In this document: piece by piece, positions 10,740 to 22,359 of the stretch
How the letters are laid out: the number at the start of each line of letters is the position of its first letter
Position numbering within the stretch: position 1 is the first letter of the stretch
Assembly: GCA_006384855.1 (NCBI GenBank)
Contig: VCJN01002224.1
Span: 1-64,000 of the forward strand
Direction: 5' to 3'
Length of the DNA: 64,000 nucleotides
Source: Tetraselmis striata
Lineage: Eukaryota; Chlorophyta; Chlorodendrophyceae; Chlorodendrales; Chlorodendraceae
Made by a program: the position numbers and the translations under genes
Notes under the pieces: generated by a model
What the model saw: the letters and a program-made list of their open reading frames with translations, nothing else
Databases searched by the model: none
Told to the model about the DNA's origin: nothing

Positions 10740-13236
10740 ATTGGCAGTACGGGATCACGAATGCAGTACTCGCCCGCCCGCCCCCGAAACGGTTTTCGTG
10801 TACATTGGCAATGCACCGGCACCGCGCAATCTTCGGTCGTCGTGTTGCGTCTTGGCTCCACCTGCCGCCATCACTGAAAATATCCTGCGGGTCGCGGCGT
10901 TGATCGCCCCACCACGCCGGCTGTGGCGGTCCGCCGGCCTTGGCCGCGGTCCGCAGATGCTGCCTCCTTTCATCTCGACCGCCTGAGCTCTTGCGGTAGG
11001 ATCCCCAAGGGGGTATGGAGGGGAAAGGCGGGCACCCCCCCCCCCCCCCCCCTCCGTCCGCATTCGTCGCTCCGTGGTTGGCAGGCCGGTCCTGCTCGCC
11101 CGCGCGCTGCTCGCCTCCACAGCGCGCCTGTTCGCTGTAGCCGCTCGTCCAGGGTCAGACCGAGCTGACCGCCAGCTGACTCCTCCCATTGCATTGTTGC
11201 GACTCCCTTAGGGCACTCCGGCTCCTGTCTCTTGGCCCCTAACGAGTCGCTGCCATGCCCGGTCTCTCCGCTCCCGAACTCCCGCCCCGCCTTTAAGTGC
11301 CGGGCTCCTGTCTCCTCGCGCTTGCCGCCGCCCTCACCCGTTCTCGCAGGACGGCTGAGGGTTTCCCGGGTGTTCCGAGCGGGTCGGCCGCAGGGCGCCG
11401 CCGAGCACTCCGCTGTACTAGGCCAGGATTAGAGTGATTCACAGATGGAACGCATACGGATAATGGGGTAGTGCACCAGATATTATATGGATATCGGTCG
11501 CGAGTCTTTCCGAGGTAAAATGAGAACACGATTAACCACGATGATTTTATTTCGAACAACCCTCGCGAGTAGGCCGCCCCCGTCCGAGTCGTACACATCC
11601 CCTCCCCACCCGTAGGCGGATCTCGGACAGGCCGACGCAGGGCCGAGGTCGTACGAGGATTACTTTTAGCAAACCCCCGTACATGGATGCTGCCCGGCGG
11701 CGCCAGAAGGCGCTACCGGGACTACGAGTATTATTTGGAAAATCCCCCGTAGGGATCCTCGGTCGTTCGTAGGATCCGAGGACCCGCCACAACCGGCCAC
11801 CCTGCTCAGCCCCCTGCCGCACCCAACCGGGCACGGGTCATATAGGGGTTACCAGCGTCCACCACGTGGAGGCTGGGGTAGTGCCGCTAGGCCTACCGCA
11901 CTTAGGATCCTTCGCTCGTGGTGGGGCGCTGCCTGGCGACGGGCGCCTTGCGATACTGGCCGATCTCGGCACGAAGAGTGGCATGTAGGTAGTGCGTTGG
12001 GAGCCGATGGGACTGTGAACATTTGGGATAATCTCGAATAGTAGGGGAAACACAGTTTACGGGCTAAGATTGGACACGGACCAAATCGCACGATTCTTGA
12101 CCCACGCTTCACGAAACATCCCATTGTTCACCCGATGACACGGCCCCTAAAGGGCCAAGGGTGGCGGGTCTACAGTTTTTGTTCGCGTCGTGTGCATTGC
12201 TTGTGGCCGGTTCACGGGTCAGATGGAGGTGGTCCCTGCGCGGGTCCATGAGACACCGTATGTATGCGATTTTAAATACCGGGCAACTGCGCCGTGTAGT
12301 TTTTCCAACGCTAAGCAGGAGAGCCGTCGCACGGCCCGGCTGCATGAATTGCGCATAGAAGAGCCGGCTACTTGCGCAGTGCCCGAAGCATATGCAACTC
12401 TATGAAGACCATGTCCCTATTCCCCCCTGCCAACAACCGGCGCAATGATTCCTCATGGGCTGCGCCCCTCATACTGAATATTGAGTTGTGTCCCCAAGTA
12501 TCCAAGGCATCCATCCTCCCTTGTGGTAGGGAGGTTGTGAGGGGCGCCAACCCCTCAACTCGCTTAGCGCGCAGCGATCCCATCTTCCCCCGCCCCCACA
12601 TCCCACTGCATATCCGCATCTAGCAGAGCGGTAACATCACATTACATACGCTGCTTTTTGTATGGCAAAGTATGGATATTTCTTCGGTGGTACCCGGGTA
12701 CTACATCTGGACTTCCGTGCTCGTCCCTGGGGCGTGCGCATGCTTCTTCCGCGGCGCCACGATATTGGCGATGCCTCGCCCGTTGGGGCGCGCCACCGCC
12801 TGAGACGCCGCCGCCGCCTTCGCCAGCCATGGTCCACCGAGCCGCCGCGGCCGCAATGAAGCGATCAAATATCCAAAACCTCCGACCCCTGCTCGGGCGC
12901 GCTGTTGACGCCAGCGACCGGGCCCATTATAGCTTCCCCCTCGTTGTCTCGCTCCGTGGCCGCCCGTGTTATTGTCTTGCGCCTTTCGCCTCCACGAACT
13001 TGGGGGTGATGCTGCCGGCCGTGACGCCTCGCGCCGCGGGCTCGCCCCCAACTCCGCCTCCTCGCGGTCCGCAAGACCGAAACAAAGCTGGATCGGCTGC
13101 CGGGATGCCAGATCGTGGTCATCGGACTTGCCGACGACTCTCGGTCTCGGTCTCAATATCGGTCTCGAGTATTTTCCGGTCGATATTTCGGGAGTCTCGC
13201 TGTGGCTCGAGTCTAGATCTAGCGGCTGCATAGAGA
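10740..13236. other. Long intergenic region, no supported gene
   Basis: Open frames such as 12701-13231 on the minus strand are arginine/alanine-rich, have shadows on both strands and show no family motif. A 16-nt C run lies near 11035-11050. Nothing here can be assigned a function. Confidence 0.45.
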
Positions 13237-13373
13237 TGTTGAGATATCAAGCACGAAAAAGGCGCGGATCGGACTTGGATGTCATCACCCGATATTGTAC
13301 AACTTGTAGCGCTATACGTTCTGAACCGGGCCGAGAACCACACCACATGACCGTACAATGGACTGTCCCAACA
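13237..13373. repeat. TRIM LTR (left copy)
   Basis: 137 bp, TGTTG...CAACA ends, roughly 80 percent similar by eye to 13639-13776. Confidence 0.65.
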
Positions 13374-13638
13374 CCCCGCTTAGTTCCGAGGAGGGAGGAC
13401 CGGAAAGTATGGGTAGTGATCCAAGGACATCAGCCATAGGAGCCGGAATCGTCCGCACTTGAGCCTTGATTATGTAGAAGAATCTTGGGAATTGATCATC
13501 GCATCACCGGAAGCTACGAATCGGACTTAAACCGGATATAGCGGAAGAAGGAAAACCCAGGAAATCTGGAAATGCTTGAAGCGGGAATTGCACCCCCGTT
13601 TCTTGCCATACAGGCTCGCCACCTTAGCTCCGAAACCA

Positions 13639-13776
13639 TGTTGAGATATCAAGCTCGAATTTCAAGGCGCGGATCGGACTTTGATGTCATCATCTGACAT
13701 TGTATTAGAGCTTGTACACCGGTCTGAACCGGCCCGAGGACCACACCACAGGACTGCACAAGGTACTGTCCCAACA
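13639..13776. repeat. TRIM LTR (right copy)
   Basis: 138 bp, the direct partner of 13237-13373. It is the 5' LTR if the element is read on the minus strand. Confidence 0.65.
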
Positions 13777-14443
13777 AGGGGCTAACGGTTGTTCGCAGAC
13801 AAGCGCGGGCGCAAATGCTCCCCTGATGCGCGCGCCGCGCCTCCCCGGTTGATTCGATCATATGCATAGCTCTTGGTCACTTGCTTTCTCATTCATATAT
13901 GCGGTTCCACAGTGTGGCTGGGTAGCGATGTGGCCCGGCAGTAGGGCCAGTTAGGCGGTCATCGGATGTGCCTAGGATCTTTTTGTACTCGGTTGTGAGG
14001 CAGCGATAGCAAGTGGGCGACAGTTGCCCATGGAGGTGGTCGGACGCCCACCAAGGGCCACACAGGTAGGGCCCCCCATCCAACACGCTAGCAGCGAGTG
14101 CAGTACTTTGGCAGTATTTCCGGCAGTGATACGCACGTGTGACGAGGTGCGAAGAAGGGCCACATAGTTGGTGCCGCCCGGCGGCCATGGCGCTCCAGGA
14201 TTGGCTGCCAGACCGGCGAGGCGGGCACTGTGCGGCCTATGAATGGATGTGGGCACATCGCATCGCAAGAATGTATCAACCGCAATACCCAGCCAAATGC
14301 ACATTATCATCACGTTATGACATCATCAACATCATTCAGTGCTGCATGTCTGAGGGATAAGAGGACGGTATCCGCAAAGTATGCTGGCGCGCCAATGCAA
14401 TCGAAAGGTGGATGTTTCAAGGAGTTTTTGGGCGCTACGGGTG

Positions 14444-15107
14444 GTAGGCGGAGAAGCTCCGCTCAATAACTAGTATGGCTAACACTGCATTAGTACCTAA
14501 AAGCAGAGTACTGGCCATCACCCACCCACCCACAGACACAGACACAGACACACAGACACACACATATACCCATCCACATGTACGATACAGAGATTGCATA
14601 CCTCATGGTCTCTTGCCTATCAATATTGGCGGCCCGTGATTGCTGTGGGCACAATAGCCTTCCGCACAAGCCGGCTCATACATGTACAGACAACGTGCCG
14701 TATCCATAGAGCGGCACACTGGCGTCAATTAATCCTGACAAGTGGAACTAAGTCCTCAGATCCTGCCCTGGATCTGCGCACTTGCAAGCTGCTGGGTAGG
14801 CGGAGAAGCTCCGCTCAATAACTAGTATGGCAAACACTGCATTAGTACCTAAAAGCAGAGTACTCGCCATCCAGACACACACACACACACACACATGTAC
14901 GATACAGAGACTGCATACCTCATGGTCTCTTGCCTATCAATATTGGCGGCCCGTGATTGCTGTGGGCACAATAGCCTTCCGCACAAGCCGGCTCATACAT
15001 GTACAGACAACGTGCCGCATCCACAGAGCGGCACACTGGCGTCAATTAATCCTGACAAGTGGAACTAAGTCCTCAGGGTCTGGATCTGCGCACTTGCAAG
15101 CTACTGG
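14444..15107. repeat. Tandem duplication, two units of about 350 and 312 bp
   Basis: Unit 1 (14444-14795) and unit 2 (14796-15107) both open with GTAGGCGGAGAAGCTCC and stay nearly identical except for the length of an internal AC-rich microsatellite and a small deletion. They carry no gene. The second unit ends close to the 3' end of the LRR gene. Confidence 0.85.
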
Positions 15108-15211
15108 GGCAGGCTTCAAAGCCGCGGCGCGAATCAGCCATGTACATCTCGCTGCTGCCCGTGTCCCGCCGACATGCTCCCGCTGATGTCCCCGCTAGAC
15201 TTGCACAGTGC

Positions 15212-17407
15212 CTACCACGTTGTGCCGGATGCCTGGTGGTGGTGGCAGCCCTCCGTAGCCCAGGTGAACACAGGCGTCCGGGCACGGAAGGTAATATGAA
15301 CACGCGGCAGCTGCGACAGCAGCAGGCCCACGCCACACGCTGTCACGGAGCAGCCGCCGGCGTTGAGGTGCGCCAGGCTGGGAGCTGCCTGCAGCTCCAG
15401 CAGTCCCGCGTCGGTGACTCGCACGATGCAGCTGATGTCGAGTGCCGTTAGCTGTGGGAGGCTCGCGAGCTTGCCCAGCCCCTCGTCCGTCACCTGGCGA
15501 CAAACACACAGAAACGCCACTACGCTCTGACAGCTGCAGCGATACTCCTCCCGCTCCCTGTCCAACTGTTCGCAGTCCCACGTCGAGACCGTCGAGAGGG
15601 CAGATATCCTCAGGCGCCGGCATGGCTCCTTTCCCACATGTCATCACCCCCCCCGCCCCCCCCCCCCCCTCCCATACCCCTCCCGCGCCCCGTACCCACT
15701 CCCCCCCCCCCCCTCATGCCTCTTCTGCATCCAGCCCCCCGACCCCCACCCCTCCTCCTCTCCTTCTATTGCACCCTCTCCCCTATCCATCCCAATCCCT
15801 TCACCACCCATATCCCAAATGACCCGCTCTCAAATGGTTCCTTTCCCACATGCCACATGTCCTAATCACCCCCCCCCCCCCCCCCCCTCTCCCCCCCCTC
15901 TACCACCAACACCACACCACACCACACCTCCTTGATCCCCCTCCCATACCCCCTCCCGCGCCCCGTACCCGCTCCCTCCCCTCATGCCTCCTCTTCATCC
16001 AGCCCCCCCGACCCCCACCCCTCCTCCTCTCCTTCTATTGCACCCCCTTCCCTATCCATCCCAATCCCTTCACCACCCATCTCCCAAATGACCCGCTCCC
16101 AAATGGCTCCTTTCCCACATGCTATGCGCGCACCTGGTAGCACTTGGCGAGCGAGAGGTTGCGCAGCTCCGCGCATCCGGTGAGTGCGCCCAGCGCCTCG
16201 TCACCCACCTTGACGCACGAGTCCAGGCAGAGGGTGTTCAGGTGGGGGAGCAGGTGCAGCGGTGCGAGGTCCGCCGCACCAATGAGGAAGCAGTCCGCGA
16301 GGTCCAGGGAGCGCAGCCTGGGCAGCGCCCCCAGCAGCGCGGCGCTGAGCTGCAGGTCCTCGTTCTCGCGCAGGCTGAGCTTGGTAAGGCTGGGCAGCCG
16401 GCCCAGTGCGCCCAGGTCGCCGCCGACGAGCGCGTCGCAGCCCGCCAGGTAGAGCGCCGACAGCGCTGGCAGGCACGCGGCGCCCGCCAGCAGGCCCGGC
16501 ATGCTGAGGTGGTAGCAGTGCGTGAGGTCCAGCTCCGTCAGCGCGGTCAGTGCCGCGAGGGAGGGCGCGCCGGCGGACAGCATGTCGTAGCAGTGTGCGG
16601 CGCAGAGGCTCTGCAGGCTCTGGAGCGGGGCGAGGGAGGGCAGCACCCCGTCGGTCACCTGGCTGCACCCTGTGAGCTCCAGCCGCTGCAGCCGCGTGAG
16701 CCGCGACACCGCGGCGGCGACATGCTGGTTGGTGAGGGCGTCGCAGTAGCTGAGGTCCAGGGAGGTGAGGGTTGTCATCCCGGAGAGCACGGCCATCGAC
16801 GCCATCACCCCGCCAGCGCGTCGGTGGATGCCATGCTCGCCAGCTCCGCGCCGCCGTAGCAGCCGGTGTGGAAGCAGCTACGCAGGCGGAGGTCAAGCAG
16901 GCCCGGCAGGTCTGAGAGTGCGGTGAGCTGTGGCGCGCGGAGCCCGCGCGGGCCGCCGCAATCGGAGAGGTCCACGGCCGTGAGGGACGGGCAGATAGCC
17001 GCTGATATCTGCGCCACAGTGGGATGCACGCCGCCCTCCTCATCCTGCGCCCCTTGCTGCTGCTGATCCAGTCCCTGCCCAGGCTCCAGCCGTGAGAAAG
17101 AGATGGCTCGCAGCCCAGGGAAGTGGCTCTGCCAGCCTGGCGGCCCGGGCAGCCACGCGGGGTGCAGCTGGACGCACAGCGCGGCCGCTGCCGCGATGTC
17201 CACCGCGAAGCTTCTGCACGCCAGGCGGGCCGCCCACGCCGCCGACGCCTCCGCCGACGCCTCCGCCGGGTCCTCCACGCCAGCGGCCCCCCGCCGGTAC
17301 CACAGGCGCGGGAACACGTGCCGGCGCCACACCTCCCGAGGCAGCTGCGCCGCGCTGCCCGTCAGCGCCGCCGTCTCGCCGCTCCCCGCCCCCTCGGCCG
17401 CTGACAT
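15212..17407 (-). CDS. F-box-like leucine-rich-repeat protein (AMN1 type)
   Basis: A two-exon minus-strand gene (17407-16134 and 15493-15212) with a phase-0 intron at KCYQ/VTDEG. It starts MSAAEGAG, followed by an F-box-like segment (LPREVWRRHVFPRLW). About ten cysteine-containing leucine-rich repeats follow, for example SLTAVDLSDCGG, TSLDLSYCDALTNQ, LRSLDLADCFLIGA, LRNLSLAKCYQVTDEG and LTALDISCIVRVTDAG. This is the AMN1/FBXL pattern of proteins that bind substrates for SCF ubiquitin ligases. The reading frame shifts once near 16800-16810: the first part stops in TDALAG and the repeats continue in another frame with no intron between. That is either an assembly indel or a disabled gene. Function is inferred from the fold. 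Confidence 0.75.
15622..16125. repeat. Pyrimidine-rich tandem repeat filling the LRR-gene intron
   Basis: The intron (15494-16133) consists of two similar blocks of about 230-260 bp. The boundaries are marked by three copies of GGCTCCTTTCCCACATG (near 15622, 15838 and 16106). Blocks contain C homopolymers, CCGCGCCCCGTACCC, and CTCCTTCTATTGCACCC. On the sense strand this is a long purine-rich tract. Confidence 0.85.
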
Positions 17408-18253
17408 CGCGCCGTACCCTCACCCGGAACCTTATGCCACTACTCAGTGCCGAGCCGTTGCATTGCGGGCGGCAGCCCGTGGACGCTGCGGGCGCCCTGA
17501 GGATGATTGAGGGATAAGTTACACGGGGAAGAGTCGGGTGAAGGCAGAGTACTACGGGCGGCAGGAAGTGGAAAGAGAGGTCTTCGCGGTGTTGGAGTTG
17601 ACGCCGACGAATGATTCGTCGGCGGTGTGTCGCCTCACCTCTGGCAGAGAACGACCATAGTTTACTCTACCCCATGTAAGTAAACCCATCACCGAAGCTT
17701 ACCCACACGGGATACGCCCGGATACCTGCAGCGACCAAAGAGTATCCTTTATACCTGCAGCGAGGCGGCCTGGGGTTACTCGACCTCGAGGAAGACAGTA
17801 CAGGTAATGGTTTCGGAGCAGTAATACTCGAGACGGGCGCGTTGCCATCAGGCGGGGGCGCAGTCCGTACCCCGCCGGCGCGGGCGATGTGCTGCGTGCC
17901 GTCTGCCAAAAATGAGAGCCGCCCGCCGCGGGCAGATTATCAGCCAATATGGTCGCTAATCCTTGAAACAAATAACGTGAGATAGAGTCGGCGATACGAA
18001 ACAGGCCCCCTTCAGACCCATCCGACACTGCTCCAAGTGACCGTCGTGCGACAGCACGGCGCCCCCGCGAACGAAGCGATCGTCAGCACATCGCAGTTCC
18101 ACCCCCGAGCGTCCCCGCAATGGTAGCTGCGATGCAGGTGGCCGATGACTCGCTCGCCTTTCCGCTCCCACTGTTCGCGCTCTGCTTCGACTCGATTGGT
18201 GGCGCGTTTGCGTGCTAGCTCACTTGCGCACTTCTCATAACCCTCTTGCCCCC
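17408..18253. other. Intergenic region between divergent LRR and hydrolase genes
   Basis: Should contain both promoters. Two short direct repeats of ATACCTGCAGCGA occur at about 17722 and 17751. No coding frame is convincing. Confidence 0.5.
17603..17623. repeat. Perfect palindrome, 10-bp arms
   Basis: GCCGACGAAT and ATTCGTCGGC flank a single base. It lies about 200 bp upstream of the LRR gene start, so it could be a protein-binding site. Function is unknown. Confidence 0.6.
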
Positions 18254-19725
18254 ATGTTGCGCTCCGTTCCCCGGCAGGGCACGCTCTTCAAGTATGGCCC
18301 CGGCTCGATCCATTCCGCGTTCATGGCAGGTGCGGAGCGCTGGCGTGCCTTTTGATCCGCAATCCGCCACTACCAACCTGAGACTCGCCGCATTTCATAT
18401 GATCAGCGACTGTATTCCTGTCGAGCGAATGCAGGCAAGGATTATCACTAGGGTATAATGAGCAAGAAGTCCATGTTACAAGAATGATCCCCCGATATAT
18501 ATTGCAACCCTTCTGACGCCATCCCTGCTGCGGCTGGCTGGGGCCTGAAAACAGTAGTATACACTGGAATGAAGCAAGAATAAATGCGGGCGAAGCAAAG
18601 CAATAATCAGGATGCACCCGCTTAATTTGCAGGGTCGGCGGCAAAGGGAAGACACCACGCGGTCTTTGTGCCCGGCCTGACGGATGGCCTGATGTCGCAC
18701 ACGTGAGCCCCCAATCGCTTCACCGCCCGGCTGCACGCACCACTGGATGTCCGCACCTTCTGAGCTGCGGTGGCTGGCGGCGGCTGCGCCAGGTACTTCA
18801 AGCCGCTGGGCGAGGCGCTGGACGCGGCGCAGTGGTCGCTGGTGCAGCCGCTGCTGACGTCCAGCTACACCGGCTGGGGCGTGTCCTCCCTGGACCGCGA
18901 CGCGGACGAGCTGCTGATGCTGTCGCAGCACCTGGCGACGCACTACGACTCGCAGGGCATCGTCATCGTGGGGCACTCCACAGGTGAGGACCAAAGCCGC
19001 CGCGTGCGCCTGCCGACCCCGATGCAACCAACATTGCTCAAGTTCCTCTCACTCATCTGTGTCCCGTGCGGATGATTGCCTTGATCTCATCGCTCATTGG
19101 CCCTTCTGTGCCCCCCCCCCCCCCCCCCCCCCCCTGCTTCCATCCCAACCTCCCTCCCTTCTCAACCAGGCTGCCAGGATGCTGTGCGCTATGCGCAGCG
19201 CTGCGCATCCGACAGCTCCGCCGCGCCCATGGTAGGCGTGGTATTGCAGGCGCCGGTGCGAGGACCCCCCTCTGCCCCCCCACCCCCGACAGAACACACA
19301 CGCACCCTCGTTACTCTTTGCATGGCGCGCCGCTCCGACCTGAGCAGCCCCGTCGCGACACTCCATGCACCAGGTGAGCGACCGCGAGTTCATGAGCCTG
19401 CAGCCCGACTTCCGTGAGCTGCTGGTCAAGGCGGAGGGCATGGTGGCGGAAGGCAGGGGTGAGGACATCGTCACGCGGTGCGGGCGCACCCGTCTCCTGA
19501 TGCGGAGCGCTTTCTGTTCTTTCGTCCCCCACCTTCCTGGCTTCCACTGCCCAAATATTATTCCAGCACCCTCCGTAACTACTCCACAGTCGACTCCACT
19601 GCTGTACGGTGTTCATTCTGAGGGGGCCATCATTGGAAGCCAAATGCATCCCACCATGCGCTAGCTGGGCGCAGATATTGTGGCCATGCTGCATGCCTTT
19701 CAGCGCCCCCCCCCCCCCCCCCCCC

Positions 19726-19756
<31 letters not shown>

Positions 19757-20164
19757 CTTACCTTCCCTATCAGCCGGGGCTGAGGCAGCCCGCTGTGTGC
19801 CAGGGACATCTTTGGCGAGGGTGTGCCAGCCTTCATGAGCGCGCGGCGGCTGGTGTCGCTCATGCAGCGCGGCGGCGACGACGACATGTTCAGCTCCGAC
19901 CTCAGCGACGCGGAGCTAGCGGGGCTGCTGGGCCACGTGGGCGGGCAGTGCCCCGCGCTGGTGCTCGTCTCGGGCGCAGACGAGTATGTACCGCCGGGCG
20001 TGGACCGGGAGCACCTGGGGCGGCGGCTGGCGGCGGCAATGGAGCCGTCGGCGAAGATGGAGATCGTGGAGGGCGGCAACCACTCACTCCTGGGAAAGGA
20101 GCCTGAGGCGGTGGCGGCCATCAGCAGCTTCTGCATGCATGTGGCCACAGGCGAGAACGCTTAG
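18254..20164 (+). CDS. Alpha/beta hydrolase, DUF1749 (UPF0613) family
   Basis: Six exons join without any frame problem: 18254-18329, 18633-18702, 18793-18983, 19170-19255, 19374-19477 and 19804-20164, giving 295 residues. All introns are GT-AG. Family blocks appear in order: GTLFKYGPG at the N terminus, VFVPGLTDGL, the nucleophile elbow GHSTG, VSDREFMSLQPDFRELL, MFSSDLSD, the acid loop VSGADEYVP, and the histidine in GGNHSL. The Ser-Asp-His triad is therefore complete. Plant and fungal relatives are uncharacterised cytosolic hydrolases, so the substrate is unknown. Two introns carry C homopolymers (19111-19134 and about 19707-19726). ATG 18254 was chosen because it leads directly into the conserved GTLFKYGP block. 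Confidence 0.9.
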
Positions 20165-21049
20165 AAGGCTTGGCAACCCGGCTACGTCATGTATGGGTTC
20201 TGTTTCCGTAGAGTCACACAACGGCAACGCAACGGCAAGGCTGGAGTTGACGCGTGATTATCAGCAAGCATCTTTTGCCCATCCCCCCCGCCCCCCCCCC
20301 CCCCCCCCCCGCCCGCCACAACCCTAATCCCGAAATGGAATACAGGGAGCGCGTGTGGACTTGGCAGAATCCGCCATGTCCTCTGCCGAGGTGTGAAGCT
20401 GTTTGAGAACTGCATGCGGAGTTTGCTGGTGGTGTGATTGCTGATGGCCGATTGCCGATAGCTTGTAAAGCATCGCCCGCCCAGGCATGTCACATTGCGA
20501 GGGGCAATCCCGTGGCCCAGGTTGAGGCAATGCTGAAAGGATGGCATTGGAAGCAACCTGGCAGATGTGGACCTGCTGGATAGTGCAGGCCAACATGATG
20601 GTTGCATAGATGCGTGATCAGACGGGGCTGGGAGAAAGCCAGGGTGCGGGGGTGCATGCGCGCAGCTGGGGACGCTACGTGGCATGGGCTACTCCGCTGA
20701 GTGCTAGGGGCGCACTGTAGTGCTGGTGCAGATGGTGCGTGCCACTCATGCAGAGCTGGCATGGCATTCTGTTTGCGTGCACCCAAATGTCGCGTGCGTG
20801 ACGTTAGTTATACTACACTCCGAACGCGATTAGGCGTATTAGGAGCACTGGTACATGTATTTGTTAGTACAGGTACGCAAGGTAGAATATGCTATCGTAT
20901 CAGCAGGTACGAGTAGCGCAATCCGTATACAATATCCATCAATCGATTCATATATTCGTATTCGTATTCGTATATTACCTAAGGCGGCTGGTAGGACAGT
21001 CCCGGAGCAGTAAGTTGGACGGTAAAGCACTAAGACAGTAAAGTTCCTA
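20165..21049. other. Intergenic, no supported gene
   Basis: The hydrolase 3' flank. It holds a C-rich tract (20283-20311) and a TGTAA motif (about 20464), which is the usual green-algal polyadenylation signal but lies 300 bp past the stop. No gene is visible. Confidence 0.45.
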
Positions 21050-21258
21050 GGCTCTCCCTTGCTTGTTGGCTCCCTGGCTTCCTGCTCGACCTTGCTTTCA
21101 GGCTTATAAAATCTGCTACGTTAGGGCTTTAACATATGCGCACTACAAACAAAACAAACAGGAACGATGAAAGGTTGCCAGCAAAAGAGAGACATAAAAG
21201 CATGAAACCAAGGTCGAGCAGGCGCAGGAGGCCAGGGAGCCAAGAACCAAGGGAGAGC
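21050..21258. repeat. Foldback inverted repeat, arms about 50-55 bp
   Basis: The left arm (21050-21100) begins GCTCTCCCTTG, and the right arm (21203-21258) ends CAAGGGAGAGCC. They pair with few mismatches across CTCCCTGG and CTGCTCGACCTTG. The right arm overlaps the inner end of the terminal inverted repeat of the next element. Confidence 0.75.
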
Positions 21259-22359
21259 CAAGGGAACCACGAAGTCGCCAAGCTGCCAGGAACCAAAGGG
21301 ACCGCCGCCCCGGGGTAGGCCATCAGCCGCGGCGAGGACGCTTGCAACCAATGACCCGGGTCATAGCAACACATGCCGACAGGCGACGCGACGCAAGCGC
21401 AGGAGCAACATCACGTGCCGCGCGCGCGGCCACGACCCCGCCAAGAACGTTATTTGCATGTGCCATGTTGATGAGCAAGGAGAAACGGCGGCGCCACGCA
21501 GACAAGAGCTGGCCGATTTTTTGGCTAGTGTGTGCGGCTAGCTTTCGCGAGCTCCACCAAGAAGGCCTCAGCGTGCGGGGTCAACGGGCCGAACTCGGAA
21601 ACGGCGAAAGGAACAAAGCGAAGCATGCCGGCGGCGTTTCGGACACCCTTGTCATACTTCTGGATTTTGTGGTGCTCTGCAGCCCGCAATGCAGTCGCTA
21701 AATCCGAGCTTGACACGCCGAGGATAGGGGCAATGGTGGTATCGACAGCAACTGTGTTTCCGCGGATACCACCATACCCAAAAAGCCCAACATCGGCCGG
21801 CCAGCCGTCGCTGCCCTTCGGAAGAGAAACAAGCACCGACGGGTCCGTGAGGATCTGGACACCCACGCGCCCAGGGCGCACTTCACGTCGTGGCAAACGT
21901 CGGAAAGGCCATGTGCCGCCCACTCGTGTGCGGCGTGATTGGAGTCGCCCCCAGAGCAACGTGCCACGTGATCAGCGTACGCGACCGCCCAAGCTGAAGG
22001 AGTGAAATCCACGCCAACTTCCTCAAAACGGCCAGCATGCCTTGTACCGAGAAGAAACACAAGGGCAAGGCTCGCCAAGGGAGAGGACAGGAGCCGCTAG
22101 AAGGCGCCAAATGGGCGGCAAGTGGCAACGCGGAACAGGGAATCGTAGTACTCAGGGGAACGCTCACGGACTTCACCAAGGCAACCCTCACTTGGAGGAT
22201 ATATAAGTCACCAGGAATGTTGTCGCAGCGCGGAAGAGGCGGCCCCGGAAGCGGTTACTGATAGGGCCGCTTGTATATTGGTTTCAGGCTTATGTCTCTC
22301 TTTTGCTTGCAACCGTTCATAGTCGCTGTTAGTTCTGTTTGTAGTGCCCATATGTTGAA
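21129..22359. mobile_element. Terminal-inverted-repeat element of about 1.23 kb with retroelement fragment inside
   Basis: The ends are imperfect inverted repeats of about 80 bp: 21129-21210 and 22279-22359. Both read AACATATG then GCACTACAAAC from the outside, with GCAAAAGAGAGACATAA further in. The interior holds a degraded retroelement-like coding fragment on the minus strand. No transposase is present, so it would depend on an element elsewhere. The superfamily cannot be assigned, and no clear target duplication was found. Confidence 0.6.
21525..22078 (-). pseudogene. Fragment resembling the C-terminal domain of algal non-LTR retroelement proteins
   Basis: Two frames together give a coherent protein: a His/Cys-containing segment (HVARCSGGDSNHAAHEW, VCHDVKCALGAW), then LPKGSDGWPADVGLFG, VAVDTTIAPILG, AEHHKIQKYDKG and FVPFAVSEFGPLTPHAEAFL. 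This series recalls the region after reverse transcriptase in algal non-LTR retroelements, including a D...VDxT...K pattern like a restriction-type nuclease core. A frameshift near 21850-21880 separates the halves and no RT is present, so it is a relic. The identification is from pattern memory only. Confidence 0.45.

Larger units (their letters stand above)
13237..13776 (-). mobile_element. TRIM-like miniature LTR retrotransposon
   Basis: Two direct repeats of 137 and 138 bp (13237-13373 and 13639-13776) flank 265 bp with no coding capacity. Each repeat begins TGTTG and ends CAACA, the terminal inverted dinucleotide form of LTRs. Read on the minus strand, the base after the first LTR starts TGGTTTCGGAGC (13638 downward), close to the initiator-Met-tRNA primer site TGGTATCAGAGC. 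A purine run (AAGCGGGG) immediately precedes the second LTR. That combination fits a terminal-repeat retrotransposon in miniature, non-autonomous. No exact target duplication is visible. Confidence 0.65.

Noticed and set aside
9783..10877. Long open frames through the minisatellite
   Set aside because: Repeat-driven frames on both strands with degenerate units. They run through a dinucleotide (AC)n tract and show no coding conservation between units.
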